From Gnetum montanum (Eukaryota > Streptophyta > Gnetopsida > Gnetales > Gnetaceae): 64,000 nucleotides of DNA. Below the pieces are notes generated by a model. The model was not told where the DNA came from. It did not search any database and saw only the letters and a list, made by a program, of their open reading frames with translations. Below, in pieces: positions 12,317 to 23,071 of this stretch (position 1 is its first letter; every line of letters starts with the position of its first letter). Made by a program: the position numbers and the translations under genes. The DNA lies in the NCBI GenBank assembly GCA_015680685.1, contig MNCI01034058.1, positions 497,673-561,672 on the forward strand, in the 5' to 3' direction.

Positions 12317-12324
12317 TATTTATG
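12317..12324 (-). promoter_or_regulatory. TATA-like box upstream of the A antisense gene
   Basis: On the minus strand it reads GCCATAAATAGGGG, about 152 bp before the start codon at 12165. The B copy has CATATAAG at the same distance from its start codon. This supports a separate antisense promoter. Confidence 0.5.
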
Positions 12325-12489
12325 GCCATAAGAGGAGGAAAACTTGCTGCCCTCTCTCTCTCTGATTAATGCAGAGCGCGTCATGTAGCGTAGCATGCTT
12401 GCCACAACATCATAACACTATTAGTATTAAAGCCTTGACAAGCTTCAAGCCAACTACTTACCATCCTGAAAATAAAAAATAATATTTTT

Positions 12490-12940
12490 CTTAATCAAGG
12501 GTCTAAAAAGACCTTAAAATAGCAATCCTAACATAGTTGCACCCCTTAAGGTCCCAAAATATCCTAAATTAGTAGTTTCAACCCATTATGTTCATTGTTC
12601 ACAATGACGTTAAACTAACAACACCACATGCTTACATCAGCGGTTATCTCACCTTCTTCCACATAGGCAGTATCACATTTCCTAGTAGTTTTGTGTCTCC
12701 ATTTTTGCACTAGTACTTCGATACTTCTCATACCTGCAATTTCCTGTACTATTATCTTGCATATTAAGATCTTACATGTTGCAATATGGTAGCCTGAAAT
12801 GACATTAAACTAGCAGTTTGGCATATTCATAGCAACAGTTACACAGCTTTGCACTTTACATCAGCAATTTTATACCTTTAGCGATTCTACACTTTTGTGC
12901 CTTGGTTGTCCGCCAGAACCTTAAACTAGCAAATTGTCAA
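12490..12940 (+). repeat. AAACTAGC-motif copies between antisense gene and RT (A)
   Basis: Scattered copies are present: AAGACCTTAAAATAGCAA, AATGACGTTAAACTAACA, AATGACATTAAACTAGCAG and GAACCTTAAACTAGCAAA. They lie in otherwise non-coding AT-rich DNA. They belong to the same motif family as 7336-7612. Confidence 0.6.
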
Positions 12941-13047
12941 TCTTTATGTTGCCACACTTAGCAAGTTGAATCTCGGCATTGTTTTGTAGATTTTTGTTTG
13001 ACACAGTCTCTAACACCCCTTAACCAAGCTTTCATCTTATAATGGCA

Positions 13048-13049
13048 GG
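13048..13049 (+). other. Candidate splice acceptor before the A RT region
   Basis: TATAATGGCAG|GTC aligns with GGTCTTGTAG|GAC at 45370-45371 in B, just before the first RT-region codons of both elements. It is the suggested end of a protease-RT intron. Inference only. Confidence 0.35.
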
Positions 13050-14760
13050 TCAAGCGAGAGATGGGAATCCATCGTGACCTTTCCATGCCTCTGACATTAG
13101 CAGGGCCACAGGGCAAGGTCATGAGATAGTTGAACTCCAACATGATCGACTGGGGGTCAACTACGACTAGCACTATAGCAGCGTTAGAACCATCCCCAGA
13201 TTGGCCCAGGCACCTAGTCCAAGCCCTAGACTTAGAGGCTGGGGAAGTAATTGAGGACCCTCTTGTCGAGACACCTATGACCACATCAAAGGGAGATGCA
13301 AAAACGTTAAGAATTAGCTCCCTCCTAGACATACAAACACATAAAATCATAGCTAAAATTCTGCAAGACAACATTGATGTCTTTGCATGATCGTATAGTG
13401 ACATGCCAGGTCTGGACCTACGGCTGATTCAGCACAACATCATCCTAGATCCCCACGTAAAGAAATTTTAGTAGAAAGCTCGCAAATTTAAGCCAGAAAT
13501 CACACTATCTGTGAGGGATGAAATCACCAAGCTATACCAAGTAAGTTTCATCCATGTGGTTGACTATTCAGAATGGGTGTCCAACGTCATTGTAGTTTCA
13601 AAGAAAATGGGAGGAATATGGATTTGTATAGACTTTCGAGACTTGAACAAGGCAATGACCAAAGACAACTTTCCACTCCTAAGCATTGATCAACTCATTG
13701 ACACCATGGCTAGTCATGCTCTGCTATCCTTCATGGATGGTTTCTCCGGATACAACCAAATCCACATTAACCTAGAGCACCAGCTGTCAAAAACCTTCAT
13801 GACCCCATGGGGGACCTTTTGCTATACCATGATGCCATTTGGGCTCAAGAATACTGGAGCAACCTACCAACGAGCCATGACTTACATTTTCAATGACTAC
13901 ATCCTAGAAACATTAAACGACTATGTAGATTATATAGCGGTTAAGTCCAAGGAGGCAGCTAATCACCCACGCGATTTGGGGATAGTCCTCAAATGTTGGC
14001 AAATGCACGACCTATGCCTCAATCCTAAGAAGTGTGCCTTCAGGGTGAAAATAGGATGCATGTTAGGGTTCGTAGTATCAGAGGTTGGAATACGGGTGGA
14101 CCCCAACAATGTCAAGGCCATCGTCAACCTAGCGCCTCCCACAAACCTTAAGGAGTTACGTGGTTTACAAGGTAGAGTGCAATTCATTCGAAGGTTTATA
14201 GCTAGGTTGACTAACAAGTTACACCCCATGCAACATCTCCTAAAGAAGGGGGTTGATTTTGAGTGGATAAACCAGTGTCAACAAGCCTTTGACAACTTGA
14301 AGAAGGAGCTCTCGCACCTCCCAACGGTGCACCCGCCACAATGGGGCAAGCCTTTCTTCATATACCTTGTCACCTCCAACACTTCCATAGTGGCACTGCT
14401 ATGTCAGAAGTGGGATGATGGTTCTGAGATACCAGTGTATTACCTAAGCCATGTACTAATAGCACACGAGGAAAAATACAATGAAGTGGAGAGGAATTGC
14501 CTAGCCCTAGTGTTCGCACTAAAGAAGTGGTGGCATTACCTATTCTGTAGCATGACCAACATCATTTGCAAAAGTAATATACTCCGGGCCATCACCAGCA
14601 ACCTATACAAAAGTAGCAAGATAGCCTGATGGAAGGCAATAACCATGGAATTTGACCTATGTTATGTAAGTCAGTCATTGACAAAGGGTCAAGCCATAGC
14701 GACCCAACTCACGGCCTCACCAGTCAACGACTAAGAAACCATAGACCCTGAGTTCCCAGA
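13050..14760 (+). pseudogene. Reverse transcriptase and RNase H of element A
   Basis: This holds the RT and the first, gypsy-type RNase H. Frame 13511-14629 is a long open stretch with WVSNVIVVSKK, CIDFRDLNKA, FMDGFSGYNQI and MMPFGLKNTGATYQRAM. The catalytic box reads DYVDYIAV where B has DYVDDIAV, so the second catalytic aspartate is lost. RNase H motifs VALLCQKWDDGSEIP and YNEVERNCLALVFALKKW follow. Upstream, two stops near 13470 and a frame change near 13080 interrupt the connecting region. The intact enzyme would copy element RNA into DNA primed by tRNA-Asn. Confidence 0.85.
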
Positions 14761-14799
14761 TGAATATGTTAGCAATGTCAATATCATCCCATCGCATTT

Positions 14800-15318
14800 C
14801 GAAGCCACTTTATACTTCGACAGTGCCTCAACCGCGTGAGGAATTAGTGCCACCTCCATGATCACGTTCCCCTCTAGGGAAATGCACCCATCTACTTATC
14901 GATTTACGTTCCCTTGCACCAACAATGTGGTAGAGTACGAGGGGCTACTTAGAGGCCTCTTAACTACTCGAGTGCTACACATACAACACCTAGCAATCCA
15001 AGGAGATTCACAACTAGTTGTGAATCAAATCACCGAAGTCTACACCTGCAAGGCTACACACCTGCAACCCTACTATAACCTAGCAAAAATCCTACTTAAA
15101 TAATTTGCAACCACTAATGTGCAACACGTGCCATGCAACAAGAACACCATAGATGATGCCTTAGCTACCCTCGCATTAAACATCCCATCACAGTCCTTGG
15201 AAAACTTGCCAACCGTGATCACAGAATGCACAAAACCTATCACTCAGGTAGAACATGTGGCCTCTGTCAGTGCTGCAGATGCCCTGGAGTGGTATGCCAA
15301 CAATAAAGCTTATCTATA
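14800..15318 (+). pseudogene. Archaeal-type second RNase H (aRNH) of element A
   Basis: ATLYFDSASTA starts a second RNase H fold, which continues with NNVVEYEGLLRGLL, LAIQGDSQLVVNQITEVY and NTIDDALATLALN. The D, E, D and D expected for the catalytic site can all be placed. Stops lie near 14837 and 15101. A second RNase H after RT-RH is a hallmark of Tat-lineage elements. A linker to the integrase follows. Confidence 0.78.
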
Positions 15319-15435
15319 GCATGGTGAACCCCAAGTGGATTGACATCTGCCCAGAGAGATGCAATCTGTAAGCATGCTCAGAAATTTGTACTCATGGAAA
15401 ATGACACCCTGTGCTGACGATCCTATGATGGGATA

Positions 15436-16509
15436 TTGCTAGCATGTGTGGGTGGCGAGCAAGCGCAAAAGGTAGTTAATGAAGTTCATGAAGGGCTGTG
15501 CAGTGGACATATAGCACCCAGGGCTATGGCTATGAAAATTAGATGCCTAGGGTACTATTGGCCCTACATGGAGTGTGACTGCCTGATGAAAGTCAAGACG
15601 TGTGACACGTGCCAAAGATATGCAAATCTCATACACATAGCACCTACTGACCTGCATCCAACACAAATCTTGTGGCCCTTCCAATGATGGGGATTAGACC
15701 TCATAGGGCCTATTACGCCTAAGTCCTCCATGGGGCATAGCTTCATTATCACCACCACAGAGTATTTTACCAAGTGGGTGGAAGCTATTCCCATAAGAAA
15801 GACAACGTCTCAGAAAATCTGTCATTTATCCTTGAAAACATTGTGACAAGGTTTGGGCTTCCAATGACTATTGTGACCGAAAATGGGCCACAGTTTAGCA
15901 ATATGGAAACCTAAACCTTCTGTAGAAATCTAGGCGTTAAAAAATCATTTTCTTCCCCTTATTACCCACAGGCGAACAGGAAAGCAAAGGCTACAAATAA
16001 GTCCATCATCAACTTGCTGAAGTGGATGCTCAACAACAGCAAGAGGTGGTGACATGAGCAAATCCTCTACATCCTCTGGGCCTACCAAATGACTTGCAGA
16101 ACTACGACAAGTAAGATCCCTTATAGTCTCATTGGCTCTTGAGTTGTAGGTACCCTCACTTCAGATGATCCTATCCGATGTCATGAGCGAAGCTGAGAAC
16201 AACGAATCGTGAACCATTGACCTCAACTCAGTGGAGGAAGAGCATGTGCAGACACTGAAACGCATCGAGTGCTACCAGAGAAAATAGTAGCAGAAGCACC
16301 GTGCAAACCCACACTGATGGCCAGTGCAGAAGGGAGACCTCATCCTCAAGACTGTCCATGAGCATGTGAGAAAATTCTCAGCCAACTGGGAAGGTCCTTA
16401 TGTGCTCACTAAAGCCTTTGGAAATGGAGCCTTCAAATTGCTGGACATGGACAACAATGAGTTCGCCAACCTGATGAACCACTCGTACCTCAAGCCGTAC
16501 TATGTCTGA
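15436..16509 (+). pseudogene. Integrase of element A
   Basis: The HHCC finger is visible as VHEGLCSGH and then CDTCQ at about 15484-15620. The catalytic core follows: WGLDLIGPITPKSS (first D), a broken TENGPQFS-like stretch near 15880 where B has TDNG (second D changed to E), and QANRKAKATNK, where the catalytic E is also changed. The C-terminal part ends FKLLDMDNNEFANLMNH and a stop after YYV. Stops and a frameshift near 15820 make it non-functional. Confidence 0.8.
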
Positions 16510-16515
16510 AGTGCA

Positions 16516-16745
16516 ACGGAAACAACAAGCATCATATGCTATGACGATAAACTAGTAGTAGCACCAATAACCATCTGCTACAATGTAAAAATGATACTAT
16601 TAGACCACTATGACTATAAACTATCATTGCACATCCGCTACGACGATAAACTAGCATGTACGGTCTGCTGGGACGTTAAACCGGCATGGCGGTCCACTGG
16701 AACCTTAAACCAGCCTGTGGTCTACCAAGACCTGAAACTAGGTTC
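16516..16745 (+). repeat. Post-integrase array of AAACTAGC/AAACTGG units (A)
   Basis: About seven degenerate units of about 30 bp follow the pattern TCTGCTANGACGNTAAACTAGC. Examples are CATCCGCTACGACGATAAAC and GGTCTGCTGGGACGTTAAAC. They occupy the start of the 3' untranslated region, as the larger array does in B. Confidence 0.78.
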
Positions 16746-16909
16746 ACGTCGCATTCCCTGCATGCACTAGCACCAGATGTACATTGAACAAGTGGGCACG
16801 ATGCTAATGTGTGGGTGGGACGTTGTAGCTCTGGAACGCAGTTCACGACACACTGAGAACGTGGTTTGGGACACACATGACACTACAACCCTTGGCATCA
16901 TGCTGACCC

Positions 16910-17269
16910 TTGGAAGATGCCATATGGCATCACACTAGCCCTTTGAACCTATCATTACCATGGGCCATCACCCTGACAGTGGTTCTCGGGCTAGCTCCCA
17001 CATCTAGAGTTCTAGCAGTATTGTGGTCTAGCCACAATATTGTTGCTCTAGCTCCCTACCAATGCCTAGGCTTGCACGACGTTAGCTATGTGGCAACTAA
17101 TCCCATAACTGAACTAGGAATGCAAACCCTTGGTAGGGATTCCAAAGCATCCATACCTACAATAGCGCCCAGCACCTTCGAGACCATCTCCTCTGTGCCG
17201 ACACTACCAAGGCTGTTGTTGGCCTTCCTACCTTGGTCATCTCACACCAGTGATGCTACCCAAGAGTAA
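16910..17269 (+). CDS. Possible post-pol ORF in A, unknown
   Basis: A 119-residue open frame lies between the repeat array and the PPT. It contains VLWSSHNIVAL and VATNPITEL. Element G has a related frame on the minus strand at 53993-54232 (ILWPNHNIVTI, VAADPIVEL), so the reading frame has survived in both copies. No known domain is visible. The start is uncertain, and it may be an untranslated remnant. Confidence 0.3.
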   Translation: MEDAIWHHTSPLNLSLPWAITLTVVLGLAPTSRVLAVLWSSHNIVALAPYQCLGLHDVSYVATNPITELGMQTLGRDSKASIPTIAPSTFETISSVPTLPRLLLAFLPWSSHTSDATQE

Positions 17270-17790
17270 TAACAATGCCAGTAGCCAGCAAGACCTTGTC
17301 CTTGTAGACACATCTTGCCATAGCAGCAAATGCTACAGCATCGCAAAGCAATTGCCTCAGCTAGTTTGGTTACTACAAAGTGCAAACTCCCATGCCGTGT
17401 GTAATGCAAATCGCCACCTAGGAAACACAGTGCCAGTTCCATGGTGCGTAACACAACTTGCTGCATGGAACACACTGGTAGGTGGATCTAGATTCTTCAT
17501 GGATGTAACGCAACTCATCCTATGAAGGGAGTACCCATCCTACGAGAGGTTCTAGAACAGCGTCAGCCAAAGATGAAAATGCGAAGGAGTCCCTCAGAGC
17601 ATTCCGACGAGGGACTCTACTAAACATCATCTTTGCTCTCTGCCTTAACCTTTGCAAAACCAATGCAACACTCTCAAGTACAACCAAGCAACATCTCGAC
17701 ACTCATCAAGAGACAGCCTCATCATCTCACCTACTACAGTGTTTTGTATTCTTTTCCAACATCTATCGAGCCTATTCTCCAGATGTCGAC
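17270..17790. other. 3' untranslated remainder of A
   Basis: No gene is recognised. The region aligns in part with the minus strand of G at 53433-53990, including a CCCTCAGAGCATTCCGA stretch. Confidence 0.5.
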
Positions 17791-17801
17791 AAAGAGGGGA
17801 C
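17791..17801 (+). other. Polypurine tract of A
   Basis: AAAGAGGGGAC lies directly before the TGAAACACC start of the 3' LTR. The same AAAGAGGGG core precedes the 3' LTRs of B, G and H. Confidence 0.75.
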
Positions 17802-17803
17802 AA

Positions 17804-19172
17804 TGAAACACCTCAAAAAATGTGAGGTCATTTTAGCTTCCCCAGGCCTTACAATCTGTGCAAACATTATGAAAGTTCATCAGGAGGAGAATGCTTTGAG
17901 TCCAGGCAAGCCAGTTCAGAAAATTTTCTACTTTAGGTGTAAATAGGCTCTACGGCTCATCCTGCCTGTCCACCTAAGTAGCCCGCCCGGTCAACAGCCT
18001 GCTCAGAAATAGCGTGGAGTTGGTAGCAGCATTTTGGGTGTGCCAAGAATAGTTCAACAAGTTTTCTAAGTCATGAAGTCTGCTACACTACGCTACACCT
18101 CGCCATGTAGCGTAGCAAGCTTCGAAAGACAATTGTAGGACAAAGTGCCACGCTACGCTATGCCACATCACGTAGTCTAGCATGGAAATAGCTTTACCAA
18201 AAGTTCCCCACGCTCAATTTCAAATCCTTCACCAATGTCCCTTTCTGCCAGGAAGTGGCAGACCATGTCTGTTGCTACGCTAGACTGAGCTACAAGGCGC
18301 AGCAAGGTGTAGCAATCCTGTAGAAGAGACAGAAGGTAGCTTGAAGGGTGGAAACAACAAAGTTCATGAGACATGCATCGTAGGAAGCAAAGTTGAAAAC
18401 ATTGGCAAAGATTTTGCGACTAAGGCTAGTTGCTATGCTACGTAGTGTAGCATAGAGTAGCAAGCATGCATCGCACATGAAGCAAAACGAGTGACAAGAT
18501 GCTACGCCAAGCATGCTATGCTACTAAGCACAGCAAGGCATGGGGGTGGTTGTGCGACATCAATGCACTTCACCTAATTTGACCATTGGCACACATCTCC
18601 AAAAATTGATGATGCAATTATGGCGTGGTAGTTTATAGTTATAGCATAGCAATTTCGCATTACAACAGTCTTGCAGGTCCAACAGTCATATGCGGCATGT
18701 GTGGTGCCAATAGGTCAGCGTGCACCCTTTGGCCCTATAAATTTTAAATGAAATGGCTTCAAAACATTCAAAAATTTTGAACAAAATGGCTTCAAAGGGT
18801 TTAGAATTTTTCAAAAAATAATATTCAAAATAGGTCTAATCTCCAGTTCGGTTGGAACTCTTTCACTAAGTCTCATACTCTTTCTTTTTCTCTGGCATTC
18901 AAGCTCTCTCCCCGACATGTTACAATAATATTGTAGGCTTCCTGTTTGACACTGTAAACAGTTAGCACTTTTAGCTGGCATTTTGTCCTATCCCCCCTTT
19001 TTCTACTAGCTTAGTAGAATCCCTACACTGTCAACATCTAAGTCCATCCCAAAGTGTACCACCTGCTTTGCTCGACGTGTCCTAATTACTCTCAGAATCT
19101 CTGCACTCCGTCACACTGTGCAACCGATTGTGTCTGCCTTGATAGAGCAAGTCTATACCTTCGAAGTGGTGT
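17804..19172 (+). repeat. 3' LTR of A, first part
   Basis: It starts TGAAACACC and follows the 5' LTR to the equivalent of 2246. There solo LTR F interrupts it. The last five bases are the left copy of the F target duplication. Confidence 0.88.
19168..19172. repeat. Target-site duplication of F, left copy
   Basis: GGTGT is here and GGTGC at 21817-21821. The uninterrupted 5' LTR of A reads GGTGC at this point, so the left copy carries one C-to-T change. Confidence 0.75.
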
Positions 19173-19218
19173 TGTTGGCACATTTGGCCATTTCATGGAA
19201 TAGTAAGACTCATTTTAA

Positions 19219-19473
19219 ATGTTATTGAAAGAATGGGAGAGTGTAAGTGTGCTATTTCATACCATGAGATCTAAGGGAGACCATAATATTATTGGTGAAA
19301 ACAATGATGCACAACAAGGAATAAATATTACAAGAGATAATGTGGCAATAAGGAATTTTTCATTGTCAGAAATATGTTCAGAAATCGATCATTTGGGTAC
19401 TGGCAAAAAAAACGAAAGGAGGAAACTGGAGTTGAAAATTAAGAATTTAAAATCCTTGTTAACTATTGTTTAG
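19219..19473 (+). other. Open frame in U3 of F, unknown
   Basis: An 84-residue frame has SLSEICSEIDHLGTGKK in the middle and a lysine-rich end. I do not recognise it. It lies in the part of U3 that is not shared with E, so it may be captured DNA or chance. Confidence 0.2.
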
Positions 19474-19584
19474 TTCACGTTTGGCCTTGCCTTGCAAAAA
19501 TACTCTGCCGAGAAGCGTCATTTTCCAAAAACAGTCAGCGCGATACTAGAAGTGTTCTTCTCAACCTGAAAATATCAGGCACAA

Positions 19585-19848
19585 CTAGATTATTATTAGA
19601 ATCATTTGTGAAATAGCTCCGAAATGGCTCTGATCAGCGTCAATGGTCTTGGTGGCAGCATAAACCACCCATCCAACATTCAAGGCATTCATTTTTCCTT
19701 TACTTCCTATCGTGAACGCAGCTAACGGGTCAACTTCTTTGTCACTGCCAACGCTGATGTTGTTCAGGATGTGAATTTCAAAGTGGACATAGGGAGGCTC
19801 TAGCTGGGGATAGTACGTACTGACACTCCTGCGATTCTGTGGATTCAA
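19585..19848 (-). pseudogene. Gene-like fragment captured in U3 of F
   Basis: An 87-residue open frame on the minus strand contains VSTYYPQLEPPYVHFEIHI, SVGSDKEVDPLAAF and KMNALNVGWVVYAATK. Its mixed residue usage looks like real protein. A CTAGGGTTT string typical of plant 5' leaders lies just upstream. Interruption soon after 19585 suggests an exon or a gene piece. I cannot name the family. Nothing homologous is visible in the LTR of E. Confidence 0.35.
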
Positions 19849-20369
19849 ACCCTAGAATGGAAAAAATCGCCCAGAAGATCCGGCCCGTTCACACTGAAAC
19901 CCTCAAATCTGAACCTGCGTTTTAATCCTTATTATTCCATGCACATTTGCAAAAATGATCACCTTCATCCTGCGTAAAGTTCTGGCTATGATTACATTGC
20001 AAAATCCATGGGCTGAAAACAAAGGCTGCAAACAAGAAAATTAGTTCCAACGATAGGCGCATTTCTAGCTCGTCCCTATAACTTCCAATAATTTTTGCAG
20101 GTTATTTCCTCGCCAAACAGGTTTTTTGTTTCCTTCCAAAGGACTCATTTCAAATTTTTAGGTGGTATGTCATTCACTCCTCCTGGAACCTACCTTCCAA
20201 AACAATAGCCACACCCAATGTCGATGCCTTCGGTATCACATACCAGTCCGATGAGTACGGCGACAAAGACACAAAGGCACATCAAGACAAGTGTTAGGAG
20301 ATATTTTGGGCCGATGCTGGTAAACCGGAGTTGCAGTTTATCAAATAAAATTTTAAAATAATCACAAAT

Positions 20370-20630
20370 TAACCAATATATATATACATATATATATAGA
20401 TAAATATATACCCATAGTGTGAAGTACCCATAATGTGAAGCCTTGGTTTTAAAATTTGTCTTTAATTATCCCAAGTCATAAATATTATTTACTACCCATA
20501 AAAATATTTGCAATATTGATATTTAAAATATTTATTTGTAATATCACATTACATTTAATATAAATATCACATTACATTTAATATAAATATTAAATACATT
20601 TAATATAAATATTAAAGTTAGCATAAAATT
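20370..20630. repeat. AT-rich simple and short tandem repeats in F
   Basis: An AT dinucleotide-like run (about 20378-20412) is followed by several copies of a unit near 20 bp built on ACATTTAATATAAATAT (about 20545-20620). Confidence 0.7.
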
Positions 20631-20770
20631 CTCCTAATTTTATGTATAACTTCCTAACTCCCTCCTAGCTTGTTGGGCAAATAATCTTCTAATTGGTTGG
20701 CCAAGTTACTTGGGAGAGAAGTTAGGTGAGATATTTTGAATATGTAACTTCCCTACCTACCTTGGAACCC

Positions 20771-20779
20771 TATAAAAAG
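20771..20779 (+). promoter_or_regulatory. TATA box of F
   Basis: TATAAAAAG sits in CCCTATAAAAAGGCTTC. The E LTR has the same box at the same place in both copies (28585-28594 and 34503-34512, minus strand), so it is the core promoter of this LTR family. Confidence 0.7.
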
Positions 20780-21032
20780 GCTTCAGGGGTCAAGGGGGAA
20801 AAAGGGGAGGAGGATCATCACTTGAGATATCATCACACTTGGGGTCTCATATATCACACTTTGAAGGCTACTAGTTAGCACTTGGGCTCTCACTTGGAGA
20901 CACTTTGAGTCTTGGGAGAAGAGAATTTTGTAAAGAAGAAAGTGTGAACGATTGCTTGTAAGATGGCTTGCTAGAATAAAGATTTCAGCCTCTTTGTCAT
21001 GGTCCTGTGAGTTATGCATTTCATTTTTTGTT

Positions 21033-21808
21033 NNNNNNNNNNNNNNNNNNNNNNNNNNNNNNNNNNNNNNNNNNNNNNNNNNNNNNNNNNNNNNNNNNNN
21101 NNNNNNNNNNNNNNNNNNNNNNNNNNNNNNNNNNNNNNNNNNNNNNNNNNNNNNNNNNNNNNNNNNNNNNNNNNNNNNNNNNNNNNNNNNNNNNNNNNNN
21201 NNNNNNNNNNNNNNNNNNNNNNNNNNNNNNNNNNNNNNNNNNNNNNNNNNNNNNNNNNNNNNNNNNNNNNNNNNNNNNNNNNNNNNNNNNNNNNNNNNNN
21301 NNNNNNNNNNNNNNNNNNNNNNNNNNNNNNNNNNNNNNNNNNNNNNNNNNNNNNNNNNNNNNNNNNNNNNNNNNNNNNNNNNNNNNNNNNNNNNNNNNNN
21401 NNNNNNNNNNNNNNNNNNNNNNNNNNNNNNNNNNNNNNNNNNNNNNNNNNNNNNNNNNNNNNNNNNNNNNNNNNNNNNNNNNNNNNNNNNNNNNNNNNNN
21501 NNNNNNNNNNNNNNNNNNNNNNNNNNNNNNNNNNNNNNNNNNNNNNNNNNNNNNNNNNNNNNNNNNNNNNNNNNNNNNNNNNNNNNNNNNNNNNNNNNNN
21601 NNNNNNNNNNNNNNNNNNNNNNNNNNNNNNNNNNNNNNNNNNNNNNNNNNNNNNNNNNNNNNNNNNNNNNNNNNNNNNNNNNNNNNNNNNNNNNNNNNNN
21701 NNNNNNNNNNNNNNNNNNNNNNNNNNNNNNNNNNNNNNNNNNNNNNNNNNNNNNNNNNNNNNNNNNNNNNNNNNNNNNNNNNNNNNNNNNNNNNNNNNNN
21801 NNNNNNNN
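21033..21808. other. Assembly gap (776 N)
   Basis: An unresolved run within F. The matching part of the E LTR is about 1 kb, so the true length may differ. Confidence 0.99.
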
Positions 21809-21816
21809 TGCCAATA

Positions 21817-22159
21817 GGTGCATGTTTCTAACTACACTTTACTTTATTTCTTGCCTGTTGTCTCGTTTGCATTATTTTTTTGTTTTATTCACTTTCAAAG
21901 CATTACTTCACATTGTCGTCGCATTTTCTACTTTATTTACTTCCAAAAATTATTTTGCATTCCGTTTCTATTTCAAAATATATATGTTGCAAAAGGCTAT
22001 ATAGATGTCGATGTAAGTCCCTATCTGATCGACCTAACCATTCAGGGTGCCCCATATCCGCACACACCCAGCACAGCCCTCTCGTGGGTACGGGGTTGGA
22101 ACTATCGCGCCTGTCAACCCCTCGATGTTTTCCAGCCATCGATGTTTTCTGTCACTACA
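21817..22159 (+). repeat. 3' LTR of A, second part
   Basis: It resumes at GGTGCATGTTTCTAAC, matching 2242 onward, and ends TCACTACA. The first five bases are the right copy of the F duplication. Both parts together equal the 5' LTR in length. Confidence 0.88.
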
Positions 22160-22164
22160 ACTAT
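22160..22164. repeat. Target-site duplication of A, right copy
   Basis: ACTAT, partner of GCTAT at 864-868. Confidence 0.6.
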
Positions 22165-22842
22165 TATGTAGGGTTTCTATTTGGCCCCTTCAAGGCTACA
22201 TAGAGAGGGATGAGGGGTGCTATGCACCAAAAGGGCCATAGTGGTCGTTGTTCCCTACAACGTGCATCATAGAAGTCATGGGAATGATTGCACCATGTAG
22301 GGAAACTAGAGGGGTAGCGAGGGTGCTTGGGGACAATGCATTCTCTACTTTGTTTTTTTTTTCTTTTTTATTGTTCAAAATTTTTTTGTATGGGTTTAGG
22401 AAATGATGGTAAAGGAGGGAGAGAGGGCAAGGCTTTGTGGCCATGATAGGTGTAGTGGCGCGACACTACAAGAAGGCTACACATGGCAAGGTGTGGTTTT
22501 GCTGTGTGGTGATGAAGTGGGTGGTTGCACACTATGGCATGGCAAAAAGGATGGCAAGGATGCTTAGTGCCATGGCATAGTAGGTATAGTGGGTGCAATG
22601 AATATGGTGCCTAGTTTCATGGTGGCACATGGAGTGAAAGGTGTGGTAGGAGCAACAATGTGCAAAAGGAAATGGGGCGATGCACGATGCCATGGTAGGA
22701 CATGGTATGTACAGAGTGTTGGGGCAATGGCCAAGACTTTGCTCCTTATAGGTCATAGCTTGGGGTACACTCCCCATGTCTTGGAGGCACAATTGATGCC
22801 AAGTGTTTGACAAAATGGTATATACTAAAAGTTAGTTTTTTT
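22165..22842. other. Base-locus DNA right of A, unassigned
   Basis: G-rich low-complexity DNA with a T-run near 22350 and many short CATGGCA-like strings. No protein family is recognised on either strand. Confidence 0.5.
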
Positions 22843-23062
22843 GGGACAACACTCTATAGAGAGCATAGTCGGGAGTTAGAAAATTTTTCAATCTATGACT
22901 ACACTCTCCATGTTTCAAAGCGTAGTTGGGGTCCTCCCAAATTTAGAAAAAAAATTTCCTCTTCTTAGACTACATTCTCCACTAAGGCAGTCTAGAGTTA
23001 GAAAAAAATTTGTGACTTTTCAGACTACATTATCCAAAGTTAGAAAAATTTTGCAAAAAAAT
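22843..23062. repeat. Degenerate tandem repeat of about 55-65 bp
   Basis: About four copies of a unit begin GACTACA(C/T)TCTCCA and end in GTTAGAAAAATTT. Gaps between copies vary in length. Confidence 0.6.
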
Positions 23063-23071
23063 CTATAAATT

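Larger units (their letters stand above)
19173..21816 (+). mobile_element. F: solo LTR of the E family, inside the A 3' LTR
   Basis: It begins TGTTGGCA and ends TGCCAATA, an inverted pair with one change, and is flanked by a 5-bp duplication. The right half (about 20640-21032) matches the E LTR read on the minus strand, including TATAAAAAGGCTTCA, GGAGACAC and CTTGGGAAGAG stretches. The first 32 bp also match the start of the E LTR. The sequence between them does not match E. No gag or pol lies inside, and part of the 3' half is an N gap, so an internal region hidden in the gap cannot be fully excluded. Confidence 0.75.
869..22159 (+). mobile_element. Element A: degraded Tat-like Ty3/gypsy retrotransposon
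   Basis: A full-length but decayed element. The order is 5' LTR, tRNA-Asn PBS, gag, protease, an antisense eight-exon gene, RT, RNase H, archaeal-type RNase H, integrase, repeat array, PPT and 3' LTR. The 3' LTR is split by solo LTR F. Without F the two LTRs are 1708 and 1707 bp by my boundaries. They differ at roughly one base in seven over the stretch I compared, mostly by transitions, so A is old. All reading frames are broken. Placement in the Tat lineage rests on the PBS and the second RNase H. Confidence 0.88.

Noticed and set aside
20783-22004. Very long open frames across the N gap
   Set aside because: They exist only because Ns produce no stops; there is no evidence of coding.
22843-23062. 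MITE or TIR transposon
   Set aside because: Direct tandem repeats are visible, but no terminal inverted repeats with a target duplication.
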